64,000 nt of DNA from Magnetospirillum sp. SS-4 (GTDB taxonomy: Bacteria; Pseudomonadota; Alphaproteobacteria; Rhodospirillales; Magnetospirillaceae), in assembly GCF_902729425.1 (NCBI RefSeq), contig NZ_CACVCH010000049.1, positions 23,484 to 87,483 on the forward strand. Direction: 5' to 3'. A program made the position numbers and the translations under genes. Shown here in pieces: positions 27,877 to 36,914 of the stretch (positions within the stretch are counted from its first letter, which is position 1; every line of letters starts with the position of its first letter). Under the pieces are notes generated by a model, which saw only the letters and a list, made by a program, of their open reading frames with translations, searched no databases and was not told the origin of the DNA.

Positions 27877-28430
27877 TGAATGCCGCCACCCCCGTCAGGC
27901 GCAAGCTGAAGGTGGCCACCACCTCGCTGGCCGGCTGCTTCGGTTGCCACATGTCGTTCCTCGACATCGACGAACGCATCCTCGATCTGGTGGAACTGGT
28001 CGAGTTCGACCGCTCGCCCATCACCGACATCAAGCATTGCAGCCCCGATTGCGACATCGGCGTCATCGAGGGCGGTGTCTGCAACGCCGAGAACGTCCAT
28101 GTGCTGCACGAGTTCCGCAAGAACTGCAAGATCCTGATCGCCATGGGGGCCTGCGCCATCAATGGCGGCCTGCCCGCCCAGCGCAACAGCCTGGATATCA
28201 GGGACATCCTGGCCGCCGTCTACGCCCAGCCGGGACGCGGCGTCCACGTTCCCAACGATCCCGAGATTCCGCTGCTGCTGAACGAGGTGCATCCGCTGCA
28301 CGAGGTGGTCAAGATCGACTACTTCCTGCCGGGCTGCCCGCCCAGCGGCGACGCCATCTGGACGTTCCTCACCGACCTCCTGGCCGGCCGCACGCCCACC
28401 TTGGGCCACGGCCTGATCCACTACGACTGA
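27876..28430 (+). CDS. hoxY: NAD-reducing hydrogenase small subunit HoxY
   Basis: HoxY carries the proximal [4Fe-4S] cluster that takes electrons from the NiFe site. The 184-residue protein has the family motif TTSLAGCFGCHMSFLDID (Cys-x-x-Cys, residues ~18-24), GGVCNAENVHVL, MGACAINGGLPAQRN and the C-terminal FLPGCPPSGDAIW. There is no Tat signal, as expected for the soluble cytoplasmic group 3d enzyme. It starts at ATG 27876, overlapping hoxU by one base. Confidence 0.94.
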   Translation: MNAATPVRRKLKVATTSLAGCFGCHMSFLDIDERILDLVELVEFDRSPITDIKHCSPDCDIGVIEGGVCNAENVHVLHEFRKNCKILIAMGACAINGGLPAQRNSLDIRDILAAVYAQPGRGVHVPNDPEIPLLLNEVHPLHEVVKIDYFLPGCPPSGDAIWTFLTDLLAGRTPTLGHGLIHYD

Positions 28431-28449
28431 ACGCAAGGACCCCTTCGTC

Positions 28450-29949
28450 ATGATGCATCAGTTCGAATTAGAGACCGCCAGGAACCCCGAGGCGCTGAGG
28501 CGCATCGTCATCGAGCCGGTGTCGCGCGTCGAGGGCCACGGCAAGGTCACCATCCTGCTCGACGACGACAACAAGGTGCATCAGGTGCGCCTGCACATCG
28601 TCGAATTCCGCGGCTTCGAGAAATTCATCGAGGGCCGCCCCTATTGGGAGGTGCCGGTGCTGGTGCAGCGCCTGTGCGGCATCTGCCCGGTGTCGCACCA
28701 TCTCGCCGCCTCGAAGGCCATGGACATGATCGTCGGGGCGGCGCAACTGACGCCGACCGCGGAAAAGATCCGCCGGCTGATGCATTACGGCCAGATGCTG
28801 CAAAGCCACGCGCTGCACTTCTTTCATCTGTCCTCGCCCGACCTGCTGTTCGGCTTTGATTCCGACGTGGCCCAGCGCAACATCGTCGGGGTCGCGGCCG
28901 CCAATCCCGACGTGGCCAAGAAGGGCGTCCTGCTCCGGAAGTTCGGCCAGGAGGTGATCCGCGTCACCTCGGGCAAGCGGGTCCACGGCACCGGTTCGGT
29001 GCCCGGCGGCGTCAACAAGCCGCTCACCCCCGAGGAACGCGACTATCTGCTGAAGGACGCCGACCAGATGGTGGCGTGGAGCGTCGACGCGGTCCGCATC
29101 ATCAAGCAGCTGCACCGCGCCAATCCGGGGCTTTACGACAGGTTCGGCGAGGTGGAATCGACCATGATGAGCCTGGTCGACCCCAGCGGCGACCTGGATT
29201 TCTACCATGGCGCGCTTCGTGCGCGGGATGCGGCCGGCGAGGTGATGTTCGACCAGGTCAGCTACCAGGGCTATCACACCTTGCTGACCGAGGGCGTCAA
29301 GCCGTGGAGCTACATGAAGTTCCCCTACATCACCGCGCTCGGCGACGAGAAGGGCTGGTACAAGGTGGGACCGCTGGCCCGCATCCAGAATTGCGACCGC
29401 ATCCCGACGCCCCAGGCCGAGAAGGAGCGGCTGGAATTCGTCGCCCATGGCAACGGCAAGCCCATGCATGGCTCGCTCGGCTTCCACTGGGCGCGGATGA
29501 TCGAGATGCTGTGCGCCGCCGAGACCATAAAGACGCTGCTGCTGGACCCCGACATCACCGGGGCCGACATCATGACCGGCGGTCCGCGCGGTTACGAGGG
29601 CATCGGCGTCATCGAGGCTCCGCGCGGCACCTTGTTCCACCATTACCGCGTCGATGACGACGATCTGGTGACCTATGCCAACCTGATCGTGTCGACCACC
29701 AACAACAATACCGCCATGAACGTGGCGGTGCGCGACGTGGCCCGGCACTATCTCGACGGCCGCGAGCTGACCGAGGGGCTGCTGAACCACATCGAGGTGG
29801 CCATCCGCTGCTTCGATCCCTGCCTGTCCTGCGCCACCCACGCCTTGGGCAAGATGCCGCTGGAGGTTGAATTGCTGGATGCGGCCGGCATCCTGGTGGA
29901 CCGCATGGTCAAGGATGAAACGGGCGGGGTCAGGCAGTCCCTGGCGTGA
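28450..29949 (+). CDS. hoxH: NAD-reducing hydrogenase large subunit HoxH
   Basis: HoxH holds the NiFe(CN)2CO active site where H2 is split. The 499-residue precursor shows both cysteine pairs: Cys76/Cys79 in RLCGICPVSHH and Cys458/Cys461 in DPCLSCATH. His464 closes the second motif, after which about 35 residues (beginning ALGKMPLEV) should be removed by the HoxW endopeptidase once nickel is inserted. The N-terminal VIEPVSRVEGHGKV is also typical. Two in-frame ATGs (28450 and 28453) are possible; AAGGA lies about 10 bases upstream. A GTGA overlap joins it to hoxW. Confidence 0.96.
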   Translation: MMHQFELETARNPEALRRIVIEPVSRVEGHGKVTILLDDDNKVHQVRLHIVEFRGFEKFIEGRPYWEVPVLVQRLCGICPVSHHLAASKAMDMIVGAAQLTPTAEKIRRLMHYGQMLQSHALHFFHLSSPDLLFGFDSDVAQRNIVGVAAANPDVAKKGVLLRKFGQEVIRVTSGKRVHGTGSVPGGVNKPLTPEERDYLLKDADQMVAWSVDAVRIIKQLHRANPGLYDRFGEVESTMMSLVDPSGDLDFYHGALRARDAAGEVMFDQVSYQGYHTLLTEGVKPWSYMKFPYITALGDEKGWYKVGPLARIQNCDRIPTPQAEKERLEFVAHGNGKPMHGSLGFHWARMIEMLCAAETIKTLLLDPDITGADIMTGGPRGYEGIGVIEAPRGTLFHHYRVDDDDLVTYANLIVSTTNNNTAMNVAVRDVARHYLDGRELTEGLLNHIEVAIRCFDPCLSCATHALGKMPLEVELLDAAGILVDRMVKDETGGVRQSLA

Positions 29950-30413
29950 CCGCGCCCACCCTGATCTTCGGCTGGGGCAATCCCAGTCGGGGAGACGACG
30001 CCCTGGGGCCGCTGCTGCTGGACCGGATCGAGGCGCTGCTGCCCCATCATCCCGAATGGGGGGCGGTGGACCTGCTGACCGATTTCCAGCTTCAGGTGGA
30101 ACACGCCCTCGACCTGGACGGGCGGACGCGGGTGCTGTTCGTCGACGCCTCGGCCCGGCCGGACCAGTCGCCGTTTCGGGCCGGGCGGTTGGAGCCCGCC
30201 CGCGATTCCAGCTTCACCACCCACGCCCTGTCGCCCCAGGGCGTGATGCATGTGTACGAGACGATGAGGGCGGTTCCGCCGCCACCCTGCTGGTTGCTGG
30301 CCATCGCCGGCGAAGCGTTCGATCTGGGAACGCCGCTTGGCCGGGCCGCCGCCGCCAATCTGGAGGCGGCGGTGGACTGGACCGCGGCGTGGCTGGAAGC
30401 CGGCCGCCGGTGA
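29946..30413 (+). CDS. hoxW: Hydrogenase maturation protease HoxW (GTG start)
   Basis: HoxW is the nickel-dependent endopeptidase that clips the C-terminus of HoxH. The 155-residue protein has the family start TLIFGWGNPSRGDDALGPLLLDRIE (nickel-sensing Asp in GDDALG), the acidic VDLLTDFQLQVEHALDLDG with conserved QLQ-E, VLFVDAS, and TTHALSPQGVM containing the histidine of the metal site. It begins at GTG 29946 in a GTGA overlap with hoxH, so protease and substrate are made in step. It ends in another GTGA overlap with the next gene. Confidence 0.93.
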   Translation: MTAPTLIFGWGNPSRGDDALGPLLLDRIEALLPHHPEWGAVDLLTDFQLQVEHALDLDGRTRVLFVDASARPDQSPFRAGRLEPARDSSFTTHALSPQGVMHVYETMRAVPPPPCWLLAIAGEAFDLGTPLGRAAAANLEAAVDWTAAWLEAGRR

Positions 30414-30649
30414 CGCCCGCCCGGCCCGCCTTTGGCGCCCCCTGCAACGGATGCGGGGTCTGCTGCCTCGAGGAATGCTGTCCGCTGGCGATCGTGGTTC
30501 ACCGCCGGCGTCGCGGACCCTGTCCGTCCCTGATCGGGGGCGAGGATGGGGAAATCCATCGCTGCGGCCTGCTGATCCGGGCGCCGCGTCTCCTGCGGCC
30601 GCTGGTGGCCCGCTGGATTGCCGCCGGCACCGGCTGCGACAGCGGGTGA
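30410..30649 (+). CDS. Small cysteine-cluster protein coupled to hoxW
   Basis: This 79-residue protein starts at GTG 30410, overlapping the hoxW stop (GTGA). It contains nine cysteines, six of them in PCNGCGVCCLEECCP near the N-terminus and three later (GPCPS, HRCGL, TGCDS). The pattern resembles the zinc/iron-chelating YkgJ-type (UPF0153) cysteine-cluster family, of which this would be a very short member. It is the last gene of the hox operon, followed by the pho-regulated pstS. A role in metal or Fe-S handling for the hydrogenase is an inference from position; no such Hox protein is known to the annotator. Confidence 0.7.
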   Translation: MTPARPAFGAPCNGCGVCCLEECCPLAIVVHRRRRGPCPSLIGGEDGEIHRCGLLIRAPRLLRPLVARWIAAGTGCDSG

Positions 30650-30723
30650 CGGTGGTCCGGCGAGATCCTCGCAAGCGTCATCACCGCATGAATCCTTTAT
30701 CCGATTTTCCTGGGCCGGCGTCG

Positions 30724-30779
30724 CTGTAACAAAAGCTTCATCAAACCGCCACGGAGATGTAACCGGGGGCCGTTATGGT
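30724..30779 (+). promoter_or_regulatory. Pho box and promoter of the pst operon
   Basis: Four 7-base half-sites repeat every 11 bases, in the spacing of PhoB binding: CTGTAAC (30724-30730), GCTTCAT (30735-30741), CCGCCAC (30746-30752, weak) and ATGTAAC (30757-30763). A -10 box TATGGT follows at 30774-30779, 10 bases after the last half-site, as in PhoB-activated promoters that lack a normal -35. The predicted start is near 30786, leaving a ~38-nt leader before pstS. Confidence 0.8.
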
Positions 30780-30823
30780 GTCGCCATACAGGAATGACTT
30801 TGGCCTGCTCCATCGGAGGTTTC

Positions 30824-31855
30824 ATGCTCAGGAAGACCTTGACCGTCGCCGCCATCGCGGTTGCCGCCACCACCGTCGCCGGCGCCGCCCAGGCCCGCGA
30901 CCAGCTCCGCATCGTCGGTTCGTCCACCGTCTACCCGTTCACCACCGCGGTGGCCGAGCAGTTCGGCAAGACCGGCAAGTTCAAGACCCCGGTGGTGGAA
31001 AGCACCGGCACCGGCGGCGGCATGAAGCTGTTCTGCGCCGGCATCGGCCCGGAACATCCCGACCTGACCAACGCTTCGCGCCGGATCAAGTCGTCCGAGG
31101 TCGAGATGTGCGCCAAGAACGGCGTCGCCGACATCGTCGAGATGAAGGTCGGCTATGACGGCATCGTGCTCGCCAATTCCAAGAAGGGCAAGGTGATCAC
31201 CATCACCCGCGAGCAGGTGTACCTGGCCCTGGCCAAGGACATCGTCCAGGGCGGCAAGCTGGTACCCAATCCCTACACCACATGGAATCAGGTCGACCCG
31301 TCCCTGCCGTCGACGAAGATCGAGGTGCTGGGACCGCCGCCGACCTCCGGCACCCGTGACTCCTTCGCCGAGATGGTGATGGAGGGCGGCTGCAAGAAGA
31401 ATGCCGCCCTGACGGGGCTGAAGCTCGACGAGAAGGCCCATGCCAAGGCCTGCATGACCGTCCGCGAGGACGGCGCCTATGTTGAAGCCGGCGAGAACGA
31501 CAATCTGATCGTCCAGAAGCTGGACGCCAACCCGAATGCCTTCGGCGTGTTCGGCTACAGCTTCCTCGACCAGAATTCCGACAAGATCCAGGGCAGCCTG
31601 ATCGATGGCGTGGCTCCCAGCTTCGAGACCGTCGCCTCGGGCAAGTACCCGGTGTCGCGCCCGCTGTTCGTCTACGCCAAGAAGGCCCATGTGGGCCAGA
31701 TCCCCGGCGTGAAGGAGTTCCTGGCCGAGTACACCTCGGAAAAGGCCTGGGGCAAGTCCGGCTATCTCGGCGACAAGGGGCTGATCCCCATGGTCGACGC
31801 CGAGCGCAAGGACTGGGCCGCCAAAATCAATGGCCTTGAAAACCTGAAGATGTAA
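30824..31855 (+). CDS. pstS: Phosphate ABC transporter substrate-binding protein PstS
   Basis: PstS captures phosphate in the periplasm for the high-affinity Pst transporter. The 343-residue precursor has a signal peptide (MLRKTLTVAAIAVAATTVAGAAQA). Phosphate-binding motifs are GSSTVYPFTTAVAEQF, ESTGTGGGMKLFC, the DLTNASRRIKSSE loop and PPTSGTRDSFAEM. ATG 30824 is chosen for its GGAGG 5 bases upstream and the signal peptide; the in-frame ATG at 30794 is less likely. It is the first gene of the Pho-box operon, separated from pstC by a strong hairpin that could let PstS be made in excess. Confidence 0.95.
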   Translation: MLRKTLTVAAIAVAATTVAGAAQARDQLRIVGSSTVYPFTTAVAEQFGKTGKFKTPVVESTGTGGGMKLFCAGIGPEHPDLTNASRRIKSSEVEMCAKNGVADIVEMKVGYDGIVLANSKKGKVITITREQVYLALAKDIVQGGKLVPNPYTTWNQVDPSLPSTKIEVLGPPPTSGTRDSFAEMVMEGGCKKNAALTGLKLDEKAHAKACMTVREDGAYVEAGENDNLIVQKLDANPNAFGVFGYSFLDQNSDKIQGSLIDGVAPSFETVASGKYPVSRPLFVYAKKAHVGQIPGVKEFLAEYTSEKAWGKSGYLGDKGLIPMVDAERKDWAAKINGLENLKM

Positions 31856-31867
31856 TCCTCTCCGGCG

Positions 31868-31901
31868 GGGCGGCCATCGTCCGTCCGGACGATGGCCGCC
31901 C
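31868..31901 (+). terminator. Attenuator-like hairpin between pstS and pstC
   Basis: A perfect 15-bp inverted repeat (31868-31882 paired with 31887-31901, loop GTCC) lies 12 bases after the pstS stop. TTGCTCGTGCC follows, without a proper T-tract, so it probably acts as a partial terminator or as a 3' stabiliser of pstS mRNA. Its right arm contains the ATG at 31892 that would otherwise be the longest pstC start. Confidence 0.7.
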
Positions 31902-31939
31902 TTGCTCGTGCCTTTTCCCCGCTGATCCCCACGGATTTC

Positions 31940-33316
31940 ATGCAGCTTCTCATTCTGACCGCCGCCCTGGCCCTCCTCGTGGTCTTCGGTTACGCCAGCG
32001 GACAGCGCCGTGCCCTGGCCGTCGCCGGGGGCAACCCCCGCCTGCTCCATTCCCTGCCGCGCTATCACGGCCATTTCGTCGCCCTGTGGTGCGGCCTGCC
32101 CGCCCTGCTGGTGATCACCGCATGGCTGGTGCTGGAGCCGACCCTGCTGCGCCTGCTGGTCACCAACGCCCTGCCCGCGGAAATGGCGGACCAGCCGGCC
32201 GAGCGTCTGGCGCTGTTCTACAACGAAATCCGCAACGTCGCCCGTCACGGCCATGCCGCCACCTCCGACGTGGTGGCCGATGCCGCCCGCCATTATGCCG
32301 GCCTGCGCCAGACCATGTTCATGGCGGTCGGGTCGCTGGCGCTGGCGCTGGCCATGGCCGGCGTCGTCTTCGCCCGCCGGCGCGTCAGCCCCGACATGCG
32401 TGCCCGCAACCGGGTCGAGCGGGTGGTGGCGGTGTTCCTGGTGGCGTCGTCGACGGTGGCGATCTTCACCACCATCGGCATCGTCTTGTCGCTGCTGTTC
32501 GAAACCCTGCGCTTCTTTCAGTTCGTTCCGGTGACCGAGTTTCTGTTCGGCACCTCGTGGAGCCCCCAGATCGCCATGCGCGCCGATCAGGTCGGCAGTT
32601 CGGGCGCCTTCGGCGCGGTGCCGCTGTTCGCCGGCACCTTGCTGATCGCCGGCATCGCCATGGTGGTGGCGGTTCCGTTGGGATTGCTGGCGGCCGTCTA
32701 CATGGCCGAATACGCCCAGCCGCGCTTCCGTTCGGTGGTCAAGCCGCTGCTGGAGGTGCTGGCCGGCATTCCCACCGTGGTCTACGGCTTTTTCGCGGCG
32801 CTGACCGTCGCCCCGTTCGTGCGCGACGCCGGCGCCATGCTGGGCCTTTCGGTCGCGTCCGAAAGCGCCCTGGCCGCCGGCCTGGTGATGGGGATCATGA
32901 TCATCCCCTTCGTTTCGTCGCTGTCCGACGACGTCATCACCGCCGTGCCGCGATCCCTGCGGGAAGGCGCCTACGGCCTGGGCGCCACCAAGTCGGAGAC
33001 CATCAAGCAGGTGGTTCTGCCGGCGGCGCTGCCCGGCATCGTCGGCAGCATCCTGCTGGCGGCGTCCCGGGCCATCGGCGAGACCATGATCGTGGTGATG
33101 GCCGCCGGGCTGGCCGCCAATCTGACCGCCAATCCGCTGGAGGCGGTGACCACCGTCACCACCCAGATCGTCACCTTGCTGGTGGGCGACCAGGAATTCG
33201 ACAGCCCCAAGACCCTGGCGGCCTTTGCCCTGGGGCTGGCGCTGTTCGTCATCACCCTGGGGCTTAACGCCATCGCCCTGTCCATCGTCAACAAATACCG
33301 GGAAAAATATGACTGA
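31940..33316 (+). CDS. pstC: Phosphate ABC transporter permease PstC
   Basis: PstC is one of the two inner-membrane permeases of the Pst phosphate importer. The 458-residue protein is long for the family: before the usual permease core it has an extra N-terminal membrane segment and a ~120-residue region (residues ~30-160). The core includes PLFAGTLLIAGIAMVVAVPLGLLAAVYMAEYA, LEVLAGIPTVVYGFFA and the EAA loop LREGAYGLGATKSETIKQVVLPAALPGI. ATG 31940 is preferred over ATG 31892, which sits inside the intergenic hairpin and would add a non-hydrophobic prefix. It overlaps pstA by 8 bases. Confidence 0.92.
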   Translation: MQLLILTAALALLVVFGYASGQRRALAVAGGNPRLLHSLPRYHGHFVALWCGLPALLVITAWLVLEPTLLRLLVTNALPAEMADQPAERLALFYNEIRNVARHGHAATSDVVADAARHYAGLRQTMFMAVGSLALALAMAGVVFARRRVSPDMRARNRVERVVAVFLVASSTVAIFTTIGIVLSLLFETLRFFQFVPVTEFLFGTSWSPQIAMRADQVGSSGAFGAVPLFAGTLLIAGIAMVVAVPLGLLAAVYMAEYAQPRFRSVVKPLLEVLAGIPTVVYGFFAALTVAPFVRDAGAMLGLSVASESALAAGLVMGIMIIPFVSSLSDDVITAVPRSLREGAYGLGATKSETIKQVVLPAALPGIVGSILLAASRAIGETMIVVMAAGLAANLTANPLEAVTTVTTQIVTLLVGDQEFDSPKTLAAFALGLALFVITLGLNAIALSIVNKYREKYD

Positions 33317-34622
33317 CACCGCCCAGATGGCCGCCGCCTCCAGCGCCCGTCCCGCCGTCCAGATCATCGCCGCCCGGCTGAAGCGCCGGCATGCCGCCGA
33401 ACGGCGTTTCCGGCGGACCGGACTTGCTGCCGTGGTTGTATCGCTGGGGTTCCTGGCGATATTGCTGTTCACCATCCTGGGTAACGGATTGTCGGCGTTC
33501 TCGCAGACCTATGTCCGTCTGGACGTCACCCTGGACGCCGAGACCCTCGGCATCGGCGATCAGCGTTCGGCGGACGCCCTGGCCTCCGCCAACTATCAGG
33601 GCGTGGTCAAGGAGGCGCTGTACAAACGTTTCCCGTCGGTGCAGGGCCGGGTGGAAAAACGCGAGCTGGCCGGTCTGGTCTCGTCGGGCGCCGACACCGA
33701 CCTGCGCCGTCTGCTGGCCGCCGACCCGGGCGCCGTCGGCACCACCCATACCCTGTGGCTGGTGGCCGACGATAATGTCGACATGGCCATGAAGGGCTAT
33801 ATCTCGCGCAAGCCGGGAGCCGACGGCAACCGCCTGAGCGATCGCCAGTTGGGCTGGCTGGCGGAACTGGAGGCCGAGGGCGCCGTCGTCAAGCGTTTCA
33901 ACTCCATCCTGTTCAGTTCAGGCGATTCGCGCGAGCCGGAACAGGCGGGGCTTTGGGGCGCGGTGGTGGGATCGATCTATTCGCTGGCCATCACCTTGCT
34001 GGTGTCGTTTCCCCTGGGCGTCGCCACCGCCGTCTACCTGGAGGAATTCGCGCCCAAGAACCGCTGGACCCACCTGATCGAGGTCAACATCAACAATCTG
34101 GCGGCGGTGCCGTCGGTGGTGTTCGGCCTGCTGGGGCTGGCGGTATTCCTGAATTTCTTCGGCATGCCGCGCTCGGCGCCGCTGGTGGGCGGCCTGGTGC
34201 TGGCGCTGATCTGCCTGCCCACCATCATCATCGCCGGCCGTGCCGCCCTGAAGGCGGTGCCGCCCTCGATCCGCGAGGCCGCGACCGGGCTGGGCGCCTC
34301 CAGGCTCCAGGTGGTCACCGACCATGTCCTGCCGCTGGCCATGCCCGGAATCCTGACCGGCACCATCCTCGGCATGGCCCACGCCCTGGGCGAGACCGCG
34401 CCGCTGTTGATGATCGGCATGGTCGCCTTCATCGTCGACATTCCCGCCTCTCCGCTCGATCCGTCGGCGGTGCTGCCGGTGCAGGTCTATCTGTGGGCCG
34501 ATTCTCCCGAACGCGCCTTCGTCGAGCGCACCTCGGCGGCGATCATCGTGCTGCTGGTCTTTCTGGCGGTGATGAATCTGGGGGCCATCTGGCTCCGCAA
34601 GAAATTCGAACACCGGTGGTAG
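33309..34622 (+). CDS. pstA: Phosphate ABC transporter permease PstA (with DUF3333-type insert)
   Basis: PstA is the second permease of the Pst importer. The 437-residue protein is much longer than E. coli PstA (about 300) because of a soluble segment of some 160 residues between the first membrane helix (about 40-65) and the permease core, matching the DUF3333 region known from alphaproteobacterial PstA. The core has [47 protein letters not shown] and the EAA loop [31 protein letters not shown]. It starts at ATG 33309, overlapping pstC, and is followed by pstB after 5 bases. Confidence 0.93.
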   Translation: MTDTAQMAAASSARPAVQIIAARLKRRHAAERRFRRTGLAAVVVSLGFLAILLFTILGNGLSAFSQTYVRLDVTLDAETLGIGDQRSADALASANYQGVVKEALYKRFPSVQGRVEKRELAGLVSSGADTDLRRLLAADPGAVGTTHTLWLVADDNVDMAMKGYISRKPGADGNRLSDRQLGWLAELEAEGAVVKRFNSILFSSGDSREPEQAGLWGAVVGSIYSLAITLLVSFPLGVATAVYLEEFAPKNRWTHLIEVNINNLAAVPSVVFGLLGLAVFLNFFGMPRSAPLVGGLVLALICLPTIIIAGRAALKAVPPSIREAATGLGASRLQVVTDHVLPLAMPGILTGTILGMAHALGETAPLLMIGMVAFIVDIPASPLDPSAVLPVQVYLWADSPERAFVERTSAAIIVLLVFLAVMNLGAIWLRKKFEHRW

Positions 34623-34627
34623 CCCAC

Positions 34628-35407
34628 ATGAACAAGATCGTGCCCCAGAACTCCTTCAAGATCATTGCCCGCGCCCTGTCCGTCCATTACGGCGAGAAGC
34701 AGGCGCTGCACCAGGTCGACCTGGATATCCGCGCCGGCGAGGTCACCGCCCTGATCGGGCCGTCGGGCTGCGGCAAGTCCACCTTCCTGCGCTGCATCAA
34801 CCGCATGAACGATCTGGTGGATGGGGCCCGCGTCAGCGGCAGCCTGACCCTGGACGGCCAGGACATCTACGATCCCGCCGTCGACGTGGTGCAACTGCGC
34901 GCCCGCGTCGGCATGGTGTTCCAAAAGCCCAACCCGTTCCCAAAATCCATCTACGACAACGTCGCCTATGGGCCGCGCATCCACGGCATGGCCCGCGATC
35001 AGGCCGAGCTTGACGCCATCGTCAACGGCAGCCTGGAAAAGGCCGGCCTGTGGGCCGAGGTCAAGGACCGGCTGGCCGATTCCGGGACCAGCCTGTCGGG
35101 CGGCCAGCAGCAGCGCCTGTGCATTGCCCGGGCGATCGCGGTCGAGCCCGAACTGATCTTGATGGACGAGCCGTGCTCGGCGCTGGACCCCATCGCCACC
35201 GCCAAGGTCGAGGAACTGATCGACGAACTGCGCGAGAACTACACCATCGTCATGGTGACCCATTCCATGCAGCAGGCGGCCCGGGTGTCGCAGCGCACCG
35301 CCTTTTTTCACATGGGCAAGCTGATCGAGGTCGGCGATACCGAGCAGGTGTTCACCAATCCACGCGAGCCCCTGACCCAGGGCTACATTACCGGCAGGTT
35401 CGGCTGA
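34628..35407 (+). CDS. pstB: Phosphate ABC transporter ATP-binding protein PstB
   Basis: PstB is the ATPase energising phosphate import. The 259-residue protein has Walker [10 protein letters not shown], the Q-loop [18 protein letters not shown] (PNPFPxSI is PstB-specific), the ABC signature [16 protein letters not shown], Walker [14 protein letters not shown] and the H-loop [13 protein letters not shown]. The length is normal. It starts 5 bases after pstA and overlaps phoU by one base (TGATG). Confidence 0.97.
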   Translation: MNKIVPQNSFKIIARALSVHYGEKQALHQVDLDIRAGEVTALIGPSGCGKSTFLRCINRMNDLVDGARVSGSLTLDGQDIYDPAVDVVQLRARVGMVFQKPNPFPKSIYDNVAYGPRIHGMARDQAELDAIVNGSLEKAGLWAEVKDRLADSGTSLSGGQQQRLCIARAIAVEPELILMDEPCSALDPIATAKVEELIDELRENYTIVMVTHSMQQAARVSQRTAFFHMGKLIEVGDTEQVFTNPREPLTQGYITGRFG

Positions 35408-36102
35408 TGAATGATCATACGGTAAAGTCCTACGACGAGGAACTGGCCCACCTGTCCGGCCAGATCGTCCGCATGGGCGGCCTCGCCGAGGCGCAGTTCG
35501 CCGCCGCCATCCAGGCGCTGGCCCGGCGCGACCAGGAACTTGCCCGGCGGGTGGTGGACGGCGATTGCCGCATCGACGAACTGGATCACGATGTCCAGAC
35601 CTTCGCGGTGCGGCTGCTGGCCCTGCGCCAGCCCATGGCCGGCGACCTGCGCCAGATCGTCGGGGCGCTGAACATCTCGGGCGAGATCGAGCGGATCGGC
35701 GATTACGCGGCCAATATCGCCAAGCGCAGCAAGGTGCTGGACCAACTGCCGGTCTCGGTGCCGGTCGACGGCGTGGTGAGGCTGGGCGAACTGGTGCGCG
35801 GCCTGATCAAGGACATCATCGACGCCTATGCCGACCGCGATGTCGACAAGGCGCTGCGGGTCTGGAGCCGCGACGAGGAGGTGGACGCCGCCTACAACAC
35901 CGTCTTCGGCGATCTGATCAAGGGTATGACCGCCGATTCCGGCGCCATCACCGCTTCGACCCACCTGCTGTTCATCGCCAAGAACATCGAGCGGATCGGC
36001 GATCACGCCACCAATATCGCCGAGGCGCTGCATTACCAGATCATCGGGGTTCCGCCCCACGGCGAGCGCCCCAAGGGAAACACGGTGGGAGCCGGCGAAT
36101 GA
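35407..36102 (+). CDS. phoU: Phosphate transport system regulator PhoU
   Basis: PhoU links Pst transporter state to the PhoR-PhoB system and restrains phosphate uptake. The 231-residue protein consists of two three-helix bundles, each with the metal-binding signature: EIERIGDYAANIAK (~95-108) and KNIERIGDHATNIAE (~195-209). It overlaps pstB by one base and phoB by 4 bases, so all three are probably made together. Confidence 0.95.
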   Translation: MNDHTVKSYDEELAHLSGQIVRMGGLAEAQFAAAIQALARRDQELARRVVDGDCRIDELDHDVQTFAVRLLALRQPMAGDLRQIVGALNISGEIERIGDYAANIAKRSKVLDQLPVSVPVDGVVRLGELVRGLIKDIIDAYADRDVDKALRVWSRDEEVDAAYNTVFGDLIKGMTADSGAITASTHLLFIAKNIERIGDHATNIAEALHYQIIGVPPHGERPKGNTVGAGE

Positions 36103-36824
36103 GCGTCCGCGATACTACGTCCGGCCAGGCGAGGCCGCTGATCCTCGTGGTCGAGGACGAGGCCTCGCTGGTCACCCTGCTGCGCTACAACCTGGAAAAG
36201 GAAGGCTATCGGGTGGCCGAGGCTGGCGACGGCGAAGAGGCGCTGACCGTGCTGGCCGAGCGCAAGCCCGATCTGGTGCTGCTGGACTGGATGCTGCCCA
36301 CCCTGTCGGGAATCGAGGTCTGCCGCCAGATCCGGCGCAAGCCCGCCACCCGCGAGCTGCCGGTGATCATGCTGACCGCCAGGGGCGAGGAAGGCGACAA
36401 GATCAGGGGGCTCAACACCGGCGCCGACGATTATCTCACCAAGCCGTTCTCGCTGCCCGAACTGACGGCCCGCATCCGCGCCCTGCTGCGCCGCGCCCAG
36501 CCGGTGGCCGAGAAGGGAACCCTGGCCTGGGGCGACGTCACCATGGACATGGCCGCCCATCGCGTCACCCGCGCCGGCAAGGCCATCCATCTCGGTCCCA
36601 CCGAATTCCGCCTGCTCCAGTTCTTCATGCAACATCCCGGCACCGTGTTCTCGCGGGAGGAATTGCTGGACGCGGTGTGGGGGCCGGACATCTACGTGGA
36701 GCCGCGCACCGTCGACGTCCACATCCGACGCCTGCGCAAGGCCTTGCACTGCGATACCGAGACCGACATCATCCGCACCGTGCGCGCCGCCGGCTATGCG
36801 CTGGAGGCGGCCTCGGCGGCATAG
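36099..36824 (+). CDS. phoB: Phosphate regulon response regulator PhoB
   Basis: PhoB activates phosphate-starvation genes by binding Pho boxes such as the one before pstS. The 241-residue protein has a receiver domain (LILVVEDEASLVTLLRYNLEKEGY; phospho-acceptor Asp in DLVLLDWMLP; MLTARGEE; DYLTKPFS) and an OmpR-type winged helix (LGPTEFRLLQFFMQHPGTVFSREELLDAVWG, VDVHIRRLRKAL, IRTVRAAGYAL). ATG 36099 lies in an ATGA overlap with phoU. The expected sensor kinase gene phoR is not adjacent: the gene before the operon is hox-associated and a flagellar-like gene follows. Confidence 0.94.
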   Translation: MSVRDTTSGQARPLILVVEDEASLVTLLRYNLEKEGYRVAEAGDGEEALTVLAERKPDLVLLDWMLPTLSGIEVCRQIRRKPATRELPVIMLTARGEEGDKIRGLNTGADDYLTKPFSLPELTARIRALLRRAQPVAEKGTLAWGDVTMDMAAHRVTRAGKAIHLGPTEFRLLQFFMQHPGTVFSREELLDAVWGPDIYVEPRTVDVHIRRLRKALHCDTETDIIRTVRAAGYALEAASAA

Positions 36825-36914
36825 CCGCCCACGCGGCGGGCGAAGAGGTAGCGCTTGCGTCGAGGCCGGCGGCGGGAGCATGATGACCGGGAAAGCAACT
36901 CCGTGCGGCCCGCC

